Below, one piece after another: positions 10,916-22,000 of a stretch of 64,000 nt of DNA (its first letter is position 1; each line of letters opens with the position of its first letter). The position numbers and the translations under genes are program-made. Under the pieces are notes generated by a model that worked only from the letters and a program-made list of their open reading frames with translations, was not told the origin of the DNA and did not search any database. Origin of the DNA: Telopea speciosissima (lineage: Eukaryota; Streptophyta; Magnoliopsida; Proteales; Proteaceae). The stretch is taken from assembly GCF_018873765.1 (NCBI RefSeq), contig NC_057918.1, positions 68,692,371 to 68,756,370 of the forward strand, read 5' to 3'.

Positions 10916-11841
10916 CAAAACTCTTTTTAGTTGTAACTCTTATGTTAAGTACTTGACCGATACACCAAAAGCTCCGAAGTTGATGGAACGCATTAAATCA
11001 AGCGGTCATACACTAGAGTGGGCCCCATTAGGCACATAAAATCTTATAAATGATTTTGGCGAAAAATAATTTTGTCCGAGAGCATGGCTCTTGCATGCAC
11101 TCCTAGAAACATAATGGGGCAAAATGAGAGCCCCAACCCCCGTAAATGCGGAAATCCTGCCTCTATTGATGCTCTTGCATGCACTCCTATTGGCCCCGTG
11201 CTGTCCCAAAGGCCACTCACAGACACAAAAATCTTTCCCATGATTTTGATTCAGAACATGGGGCCTTCACCTGAAAGAAAGCCCCGTAAAAAAATCCATT
11301 TTAGCCCCCAGAAAAATAATTTCCTCGTACACAAATCATGTCCACAACTAGTGGAGAGATACAACTTGCTACCCAAAGTTCTAAATCACAGTTTTGAAGC
11401 CAATGTAAACCCTGACCAAAATCGAGATTTTCCAAGTTTCGATCGAAACCTAGTATTTTTGTGGGCCAAAGTCGAAATGTCATGGGATAGATTAAAACTG
11501 GTCGAAACTGTATACTGAAGTATTCAAAATATGGTTGAAACCTGGTACGATCCAGTATTGACCATAAGTTTCGTCTCGGTCTCTAACGAGATATTTCGGT
11601 CGAAACTGTAAGTTCCGACAAAGATTTAGTTCCATGTTGCTACCTGGAATGAGGTTTCACTCCTTAAGAATCCACAAGAACGCTGATGTTTCCCTAACCC
11701 TCAAATCATCCATCCCATTATGCATAGTTTCAACCCCTCATGGATGAAGAACGTACAATTATTCTTGAAAATTTTTCAGAGTGCAAGTATATAGCCCATA
11801 TATATATGTTCTATTAATCATTATACTCTTCAGATCCATCC
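10916..11841. other. Intergenic, degenerate repeat-like sequence
   Basis: No gene recognised. The part at 11380-11640 is rich in CGAAACC / GGTCGAAAC words of the kind that form degenerate low-complexity repeats in plant genomes. Confidence 0.35.
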
Positions 11842-11850
11842 CTTGCCAGG

Positions 11851-11964
11851 TGAGTCCGGATCAGCTACCCACATGGGGACGGGTGGGGACAGATCTGAAC
11901 CTTCCATGGGGGTGTGGGATCCGCCTCTCCCCACCCGTCCCCATGTGGGTAGCAAATCTGAACT
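11851..11964. mobile_element. 114-bp foldback MITE with 9-bp target-site duplication
   Basis: Two perfect 26-bp inverted arms (11864-11889 and 11928-11953) are nested in less perfect terminal repeats. The element is flanked by the direct repeat CTTGCCAGG (11842-11850 and 11965-11973). A 9-bp duplication with TIRs points to Mutator-type transposition. Confidence 0.75.
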
Positions 11965-12059
11965 CTTGCCAGGCGCCTTTTTTTCTTCAATTTTTGGCTG
12001 GTTCATTCGTGCATTTTCTGTACCTTAAAACATACAGTCGATCACCCTCAGGGGTAATC

Positions 12060-12232
12060 CTGTCTAAAACAGGACATCCCAACGCACGAGGCTCCTGCTA
12101 CTGCAGAGTTGGGAAAGGGGCAGATGTACATAGCCTTAACCCACTTCGGAGAGGTTGTTTCCTTGATTCAAACCCATGACCACCAGGTTGCAATAGAACC
12201 TTACCATTGCGCCAAGGCTCACCCTTTAATGG
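12060..12232 (-). mobile_element. Au-type SINE (minus strand)
   Basis: On the minus strand the order is: tRNA-like head with TGGCGCAATGG (A box), GGGTTTGAATC (B box), then GGAAACAACCTCT, AAGGCTATGTACATCTGCCCC and GGAGCCTCGTGCGTTGGG. That order matches the widespread plant Au SINE. No clear target-site duplication was found. Confidence 0.75.
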
Positions 12233-12399
12233 TAACCCTAAAAAATGGTACATTTATCAGAGCACATCAAAGAAATATTACCCATTACCCCACCCATTTC
12301 ATTTTCTTATTGTTTAGATTTCCATAACTCACTCTTTTCTTGTCAGAAAACCTCGGAGCATTTAGTGACCATTTTAACTTTAAGGAATTCAAAAACATA

Positions 12400-12506
12400 T
12401 CTGGAAACAGCCTCTCTGTGAAAGTAGGGGTAAGGCTGAGTACATTATGATCCTCCCCAGACCCCGCAATGGTGGGAGCTTCGTGCATTGGGTATGCCTT
12501 TTTTAA
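12400..12506 (+). mobile_element. Au-type SINE, 5'-truncated (plus strand)
   Basis: The 3' part of the same SINE family in the opposite orientation: GGAAACAGCCTCTCTGTG, GGGTAAGGCTGAGTAC, CCCCAGACCCCGCAATGGTGGGAGC and TGCATTGGGTATGCCTTTTTT. The tRNA-like head is missing. Confidence 0.75.
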
Positions 12507-13094
12507 AGAATTTAAGAACATAAGAGCAGTAATAGCAAATCATGTAATTATAATGTAATAGGAACAAACATTTTCATATGAACAAGACTATAAAAGGTTA
12601 CATCATTTAAAGTCCATGGTACAGTGATCTCTCATTTATTATTAAAAAATACATAAAATTTGACAGTACACCAATATCTAGAAACACAAATTGATGAAAA
12701 TAGATTGTGCCGCATCATGAGTCCAATTTTTGGCTTCTTCAGTCAAAAAATATTAAAAAGAGAGAGAGGTGAACAAGTTCGGTAAGCCTTTTCTTTTGGG
12801 ATAGAAAGTGCAACTGCAGCTTTTCTACCACCTGCCAGTGCACATACAAAATATACAAACTCCAACTTCAAGAACAACCATACTTCTAGTGTAAAATCAA
12901 CTCAGTGATTCCTAGAACGTAATTTAGATAAGTCTAACCTTCAACCTTACCATAAAAGAATGAGTGTAACCCAAGGAAGTGCAAATTCTAGATGGATACA
13001 CTTTTATGAATACCTTATTCTGTCTGGTGACTTTAAGGGCATGACTCACCCTCTTGGTGGAAATTTTTCTTTCAAGCAGACTCCCAAAGATTTC
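12507..13094 (-). other. 3' flank of the GDT1-like gene
   Basis: AT-rich sequence downstream of the stop codon at 13095. It should contain the 3' UTR, but I could not place a polyadenylation site with confidence. Confidence 0.35.
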
Positions 13095-16000
13095 TCAGAA
13101 AACTCCCATAAATGTGGCAACTGCAAATATAAGAAAGAGAACTCCACCCAAATAGCCAACCTAAATGAGAAACAATGAGAGTTAAGATGGCTAAATACAG
13201 GTTTCAGCAGTTAACAGATAAGACACAAAACTTGGTTCGGTTGTTAATACCAGTTTTTCAGAAATATAGTTGGCAAGAAATGCTCCTCCCAGAATTGCTA
13301 TAAATGTCGCAAGTAGGTGTCCAACAATGGCCCCACTAGCCACACCCCATGGGGACTGTAAGAAAGATGGTAAAATGAGATTGCAAAAATGAATTTTTCT
13401 AAGCGTTCAGAGAACTTGTTCCTCCCTTGGGTTATAATCTAAAAGTCATACCTGTGCAGCACCTAGAGCAATTGTTGCAAGCATTGAGCGATCTCCCCAT
13501 TCCTGGAAGTGTTCAAAATCCCATCACTTAATTTTCTTGGTTATGAGTTGTTTTCTTGGAAGATACTCCTCTCAGCAATCAATCAGTCGAAAAGTGATCA
13601 TGGAGGAACACAAATAATCATAGATGAAACAGTTTCTGCGTTCTTTTTTTATTTCTCAAGCCAACATGTTATATGGGTATCATGCATGCATTAAAAATTA
13701 AGAAAATTCCCATAAATGAAGACAAGAAGTTTCTCACAGCAAAGAATACGAGGCTAAAAGACTTCCAGATGATTTCTAGTGGATTTGTGAGCCGCTTTGC
13801 CACCTGGGACATTAAACACAATAACCATTATTATGAACCGTGGAGAAGAGGGGGGGGGGGAGAGAGAGAGAGAGAGAGAGAGAGCATAGCCAATAAAAAT
13901 TCATAAAAAAAAACAGGCTGAAAATTAGAGTAATAACCTTTTCCTTGACAAGTTCCTCAGCTTCAACAAATTCCCCAAGTTCTGAGTTCTTTTCACCACT
14001 CTCGGTCACATCCGGTGGCAGGTCCCATGCATCTTTTATGGATTTAAGACCAAAGAACATAAGAAGAGTAACTGCCGCATATTCTCCAATGGGCAAGGCT
14101 GTTCAGATAGCCACAGTATCAGTGATGCATTAGAGCTTGCAAGATATGTAACATTATATTGTGAAAGTAGAGCTCATATAAAGCCAAAGTTTCATCAGGT
14201 TCCAAAGATATGGAGCTGACTGAAGAATATGCATGTTTATGAATTTTTGCAAGATATTGCTTTACAATAAGGACTATCCAGTATATGCAGAGGTATAGGA
14301 ATGTATAAGATAAATCAACAATGAACCAGATTATGCAAAATAAATGAATTCAACAGAACAAATAAAAAATAACTCATGCACCACATAGAAAATATTGGGA
14401 AATGTATCATTTTCTGACACACTGCTGTTTGGCCCAGCCCTTCACTTTAGATTGGCACCCTTCTTTGCATCCACCCCCTCCCCCCCCCCCCCAATCTCTC
14501 TCATTAAATTTGTCTTAATGATCTTTGAATCTGTCAATCAAATGCTAAACAAAATTAGTGAAAATGAATTGTCTTTAATAACTCTCCATCAATTCCAAGT
14601 ATTGACAGGATCCCAACAAACTCCAATGGATCAGTAAAACAAAAAGACCTGCCAAGATGCCCCTCCCCCCCTCCTATATTTACGTACGTCAGGTAAACCC
14701 CTCCCTTGATTTTAAGTTAAAAGCAGATCTCATCCTGGCTCGAAACAGAAAACTAGAAAAATCCAAATAGAGAATTTATGATCTTATCCTGTTTCCTGGC
14801 ACAGAAATCCCTGACTTTTGTGATCTGCTTTGTTTGTAGAATTTATTTGGGCCTTGTGTTGTATAGTAAGGTCTTTGTTCATTTGGATTTCTCTTTGCCC
14901 TCAATAAAATTTCTGAATTATCCTCTCACACACACATACAGAGATTCATTGTTATCTTCCTATAATTACTCTGTCATATTTCATCCAAAATTCCTCTTTC
15001 CACCTTTGTAGATCTCATTTCTGTTACCCTCAAAACTAGAAAACAGTACCCACTACCTACGCACTGTATTCACCAAATTCCCAGACTCCTTTCTTAGGCT
15101 GTAGACTCAAACAAGGTTTTAAGTATCATACCGTACCGGTCGATACATATCCTATCCTTAAGGTACTAATATGATACCTCAAAAAAGTTGCTATCGACCA
15201 TGTATCAACTGTATCGGGTCGATACATGGTCAATACCTATCGATATGCTGGATATGTCTTGTTAAGAGATTAGTAGTACCGCAGGGGTATTTCTGGTAGT
15301 GTCTTTATGTTATTATATCCTCATGTGTAATTTACACATAAAGATGTCCTTACATGTAAACACATAATATGTCTATGTTATAAAATATTCCCCCTCCCAC
15401 GATTAGAGAAGCATTCTGTTCTCTCTAACAGTGAGCTGTTTTTTCTCATAGTTGTCAAGGCGACTAGGGCCATGTTTCTATTCCAGAAATAATTTTTGGT
15501 CTTTCAATTTCTGGGACAAATTTTTGGACAAAAAAAAATGTGTTTGGTAACGCATAGTAATTCATGTTTCTGGAACTTCTTTAAATTTACAAAAAAAAAA
15601 TGCCATTAAATACCTAAAAAACCCAAATATGGTGGTGGTGGTGGTGGAGGTGTTGGTGGTGGCGATGGCGGTGGGGGTGGGGGTGGTGGCGCTGAAAATG
15701 TGGTGGTGATGGTGGTAGTGGCGGTGGTGGTGGTGGCGGCATCGTTGTCATGGCACCTAGGAAAACCAAGGCAGTCGAGGGGGCAAAAATTAAGGTAACA
15801 CCAGCAAGGTGCATAGGCGCCGCCTAGGCGACAAAGGCACCAACCCAGACAAAGCCGCCGCTTGGATGCCTAGGCGACGGCTTGACAACTATGGGTGGCA
15901 GTGTTGGTGGTGGCCGAAGTTGCATTGGAGGTGATGGCGGTAGTGTCGGTAATTCCCCCCCCCCCCCCTCTCTTATTTCTCCCTTTTGTTTCTAGAACAC

Positions 16001-19000
16001 AGAGTTTCAAATTAAAGCTTCTTTTTTGTGTTTCTCAGCAACTGGTTCATTCCCAGGAACAAAAAAATGAACCGGCGGTAACCAACGTATTTCTATTCTT
16101 TTTTTGTTCTCAGGAACAAAAAAAAAAAACAGAAACAGAAGTGTTATCATGCAGGGCCTAGGCGACCCAAGGCATTAGAGTGGTGCTTAGGCAACAAGGC
16201 ACCCGCCTAGGTGTTGTAGCCGTGCATTAATGACTATGTAATATAGCAATGATAATTTTATATAATTATGTTTATGAAACATTGAAGCCATATCAATGCA
16301 ATATGATATAATTATGCTAATAACAAAGCATAGGATATAATATAAGCATATTCATTAAAAAAAAAGCAATAAACATAAATCAACGTTAACTCACGAAGAG
16401 TCAACAAGTCGTTTTCTCCTCTTTCTCTCTTCGTCTCCCTCTACTTCCTCTTTTCTTCTCTTTGTGCGCAGGTATTGATTTCAAGTTCTAATACTATCAC
16501 GTGGTATCAGAGCATTGATTTCAGTACCTACTGTCCTCTCCATCATTGAATTTAAGCGACTGTCAGGGTTCTTCCCTATTTTGTTGTGTGCAGCCACCTA
16601 TGCTGCTTTGTGTTCAGTAGAACCCTATATCTTAAGCATGCACAACTAGGATTTGTTCAAGTACTGCTGTAGTGATTACTGGAGGAGTTCTGGTCTGTGT
16701 TTCATGAAGAAGAAGTCTACTTGATGTTATTCATCTGCGCAAGGGGTTTTCTGTTTTGTTTTTTTAACCTGCACAGGAGATTTTTCTCCATGCATAATGA
16801 GGGTTTGATCTCCCTGTGGTATTTTTGGGGCTGTTGGTACATTCTCCTCCTCCGGTAAGTCAATAATAATACTGAGTACAGTATTGAGGACTTACCATCT
16901 TCTTTCTGTGTATTGGATCAGATCTCCTCCGTTCTTCCAAAACCCTAAATTTTTGTGGAATTTTTCAAGAACCCTATTTATCATGGGTTGATCATTGTGA
17001 AATTTTGGGGATATACTCTCTATATTGGAGTGTCTGTGGTCAAAATTTTGACCTAATAGAGAACCCTAACCCTATGCGGTTTTAGGGTTTCAGTACCCTG
17101 CGATTTTTGGATTTTGAGTACCCTACGAATGGCTGTTTCTAGTTTTTTTTTGCTACTGGTTTGATCTTTGTTAAACTGTGAGGGATTCTATGTGTACCAT
17201 GATAGGAGTCCCTCTTCTATCCTGGATTGTCTCCATCACTTTATTTCTATTTTCCTAGTTAGTCTAGGGTACTATGTTTAGTTGTTTTAGTTATTTTGAT
17301 TTCCCAGTTTCTTTCCTAGTCTGAATAGGAAAGCTTCTATTGTAATTTGCTTCACTATAAATATAACTGTAGGAGGGGAGGCTGGTTATCAGTTGTTAGT
17401 CTTTCTAGCAGCCTCTTGTTGTCTCTCTCAATCTCTTCTTCTTCCCCTTGATTGCTGGTTCCATATTCCGATATTGTCACGTAGTATAAGAGCAATAAGG
17501 ACCAGTGACCGATCCTCTCACATTACCGGTTTGATTGTTCTTCAAGGAGTGATCTCGGTTCCTGGTTGCAGCAGCCTGTGCTGCTTATATCATATTCTCT
17601 GCCCTAGTTTATGATGGAATGAAGACAAACTAGGGCTTCTTATACCTACACTGCTGATCTATGGTGTTTCAAGTCCATCTTCATCAAGTTATATGAAGAA
17701 TTCATCTACCACAGGTCTGTTTTATTGAAGATATTGAATCTTCAATTAGTTTTTATGCAGACACCTGATTCCTGAGATTTTGAGGACTAATTCCTACAAC
17801 TACTACAAGGACCACTCAAATGTATTATTGAGCTGATCCAAGCTCCTGATTTGCTGCAATACAATTTCTCTCATTGGCTGGAGGATACTCTGTTTTTTGG
17901 GCAGAAATATTCCCATCAATATTTGCTCCTGTGTACAATCCAGCCCTCTGATTTTCCCAATCTTTTGGGCACTTATTTCTGTGGGTACAAGGCTCCTTCG
18001 ATCATAAAACCAGGCCCATCAGACCTGTGTTCTGCCAGCTACTTAATTATCACCCAAATCTGGGTTTTATCTATTGCCAGTTGCTATCCTTTGCTGCTGT
18101 TTTGTGCTAGAATCAATCTACTGTTACTGGACTGAAGTCCTACTACTGATCCTTGCAGCTGTCGATGCTTTCATTGATTCCCATATTTCCTACCTGCACG
18201 ACGGCTGATCCAAAGGCTCCGATGGACACTGTTCATATTCAGATCGCCAACATCAAATTGAATGGTATATCTAATTACATGTTATGGTCTTAAGCAGTTC
18301 TTGTTGACATTCATGCTAAAGGAAAGATGAAATACCTCACTAATGATCCTCCTTCAGTTGATCCTAAGGATTCTGCTACTTTTACTGTATATGAAGATTG
18401 GATGCAAGAGAATTCCACACTCAAGATATGGTTGTGGAATAGTATTGATCCTACTATTGCTGCCAATGTTATGTTTCATACTACTGCAAAGGGTGTTTGG
18501 AATGATCTGAAGGAAAGTTTACGAGCGAGGAAGCCTGAATCAGTGCATTCAGCTTATCAGCGATCATGGGTCTATAAAAAGTAGCATGCCATCTTCTCTT
18601 GGTATACACTCTCTAGAGATAAAGCTTCTCAAGAACAAATTTTAGGGATCAACCTTTCCTCCACTAGTCATTAAGTGAGACAAACTTAAAAGTTGTTTGA
18701 GGCACACAGTCCTCAAACGCATAATATCGTTTAGTGCACACATCCGATAAATCCATTTTTTACTAATATATTAGTCATTTTTTGGCATCAACATTCTTAA
18801 AGAGGTCACATTTTAGGAAAAATCAATATTTGGTCATTAATAATGTCAATCCACAATAGTATCATCAATCGTTATTGTTATCTTCAACACACTTTGTTAG
18901 ACGTATGAAGATCATTCTCCTACAAATCCACCAAGTCGTATCGCTGAACATTTATAGCTCCCAACTTACTTGTTTGAAACTGAGCTGGCACTGAATGGAA

Positions 19001-22000
19001 TATCCGTCCTATTACCACAGACAGGATTGTCATAAGTGAAAGAGCACCCATCGAGCCCAACAAGACCTGGTCAATTAAATTAACAGTTCAGAATAACAGT
19101 CTATCTCCAAATATCAATGCATGGCCAACACTGCAGAGAGAGAGGGGTGCAGCAAAATAAATAGTATAAATTTTCCATACCAATCCTTTTTTATATTGCA
19201 TGGCCAACAGTGCAGCAATAAAAAATGTCTGCCCAAGTAAACAAGTGTCACAGTGTCAGCCATATTTCATGTCCAAACAAGTACAGATACAACACAAATA
19301 TGAGTGGTTAAAACAGAAAGCATCAATCTAGAGTATACATGCTGGGCTTCAATATAAAATCTCTATATCTCCCACACCTTCCATACACAGTTTAACGCTA
19401 TTATGATGTGAAGCAAGACCCTGTTGCAGGTTTCCAGTAAGTTGCAATAGTGTTTTCTTTTTTCCCACTTTTTTCTAATGGAAGTTGGTTTTTGGCTCGT
19501 TGTCCCCAAATGACATTTCTTTTTCAGCTGGAGTTTATGTCATTAGATATGTTTTTTAAAAGTTACAGGTTAAGCTAAACATTGTTATAGGATGAGTAGT
19601 TTTGGAGATGCAGTTGATCAAAGTTACTTTTGTATAGCAGGGGCCATCTGGTAATTATTTGAAAAGAGGGGTTTTCCAGGAATCATCAAATTTAATTTTG
19701 CTATAAGATGAGTAGTTTCTGAGATGAGCTCAATCAAAGTTAATTGTGTATCAGAGGCCATCTGATAATTATTTGAAATGAGAATCTTTCCAGGAATTCC
19801 TTTGGATCTGTTTGTAATTTGGAATTATTACAGAGCAAATAGTAGCTTGGCTGCTATTAGGGTCTTTTCCTAGTTTTTTTTTTTTTTTTTAAATAGTGAT
19901 GATTTAGAAACTAGGACACACACACACACGCACACACGAAAACTAATTGTTTCTTTGATCAATAGACAAAATGAAAATAAACTTTACAAATCCTACTTGA
20001 ACTCTAATTATATACCATGTATCCACTTAAATTCAAAAAAAAAAAAATTGAAAAACATTAGCTTATGTCTATCCAGGCAAGGCAGATAATTCACCTTGTC
20101 TCCAATCTCAGAAACAAATATCAATGAGAAGGCAGCAGTGAAGCCTGACTTTGCAAATGCTTCCATGAGTGATGAAGGTCCTCCCTTCACAAAGGCAATC
20201 AATGAAAAAGCTAAAGCACATCCAAGTAGCACAATAGCTACGGATACTGGATAAGGAAGTCGATTAGGAGGTTTCGCCCTGCAAATTCATGAGATCTATG
20301 TTTGAGTTTGGTTTAACTGGGGAAAAAAAAACTGATGTCCATTGGACTACGATAGAACATGGACTTAAATGCTTTAGAAATTTTTAATTACATTACTGCA
20401 CCATGTGGAAGATGATCATATAAGAAATCTGAAGTGCAAATAGGTTCCTTACTATGAAGTGTCATGGAAATCCATAAGTTCAACTCAGGTTGAAAGTGTC
20501 GTGCCGAACCTTTTGACTTATCTGAAAGCCACATTTGGATTTACGAGGATGCCAGATTGTGTTGAACTCATGTTCAGAGTTCTGTTTGTAAGTGGGCTCA
20601 AAAGCTGACTATTTTACCTAATTTTTAAGATGAGTTTTGAGGGATCCTAAAATAGTGGCATCTCATTAGTTCTGAAGTTTGAAAACAACTTCAAAATTTT
20701 AGCAGTATGCTGTCTTGTAGGATTAGTTTAGTTAATAGTCAAAAGGATCAAATACTGGTTGGGAATTTACCAAATTTATTACTTCCATTATGACTTAAAA
20801 TTTGTGTTTGAAAATTCAGAATGAAGCCAGAGTTTGCAAGCTCACATAAACAAGTGTCAAGCATGTAGTCCAACCCAGTTTTCCTCCTATCAAATTAAAT
20901 ACAAGTGTTCTCCTCTTCTTCTTATTCTTTTACTTCCTCATTTTTGAAAGCTAAGGACCAGCACACTCAACCCCCGTGCCCCGGTGAGGTAGATGAAAAT
21001 ATGAAGAAAACAAGACCAAAACACCATTCATGGTACTGTTCACATGAACAGTGTCACAGCCCATATTTGCCTTGTGTGAGGATGCTTTTTAGAAGATCTT
21101 GTGGGCCCATCAAGTGGAAAAAGATTCTATCCTAATGCTGCCATAGTTTAGTTTGTTCAGTTTTAGAAAGTATATTTTATTTCATTTAGGTAGCTTCTAA
21201 TTTCAATTTGTTACTGTTTTTGTTTTTAGGAGTTCTATTTTGATGTATCACAGCTAGATTTACAGGAAGTTTTGAATTTGGTTGTAAGCTACTTGTTAAC
21301 AAACACTTTCTATTTTTGTAACCCATTCTTCTATATAAATAAGGAGCAAGGCTGAATACAAGGGACGATTAAAGATTGAAGATTGAAGAAAATAGAGAGC
21401 TATGACTTGAAGCTGTGAGAGGCAGTGGCTGTGGGATGTGGCAACGGTGAAAGGAGTGGGTGAGAGACCCTGGACTGTGAGGATCGCTCACCCACGGCCT
21501 CGCACCATTGCCGCATCCCACCGTCACTGCCTCTCACAGCTTCAAGTCATAGCTCTCTATTTTCTTTAATCTTCAATCGTCCCTTGTATTCAGCCTTGCT
21601 CCTTATTTATATAGAAGAATGGGTTACAAAAATAGGAAGTGTTTGCTAACAAGTAGCTTACAACCCAAAATAAAAAAAAAGTGTGTACCCAGTGCACAAG
21701 GCTACCGCCACTGCAGGGTCTAGGGAGGGGCATAATGTACGCAGCCTTACAACCAAAATAGAAACTTCCTATAAATCTAGCTGCCATACATCAAAATAGA
21801 AACTCCTACAAAAATGGTAACTGAAATTAGAAGCTACCTAAATGAAATAAAATATACTTTCTAAAACTGAAAATGGAAACTAAACTATGATAGCATTAGG
21901 ATAGAATCTTTTTTCACTTGATGGGCCCACAAGATCTTCTAAAAAAACATGCTCACAAGGCAAATATGGGCTGTGACACTGTTCACATGAACAGTGTTTT

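Noticed and set aside
12060-12232. Possible tRNA gene from A- and B-box-like sites
   Set aside because: No cloverleaf can be drawn and the 3' part is the Au-type SINE tail. The same applies to the boxes at 10680 and 57135.
15614-15814. His/Pro-rich minus-strand frame
   Set aside because: It is the complement of a GGT/GGC simple repeat inside a TIR element.
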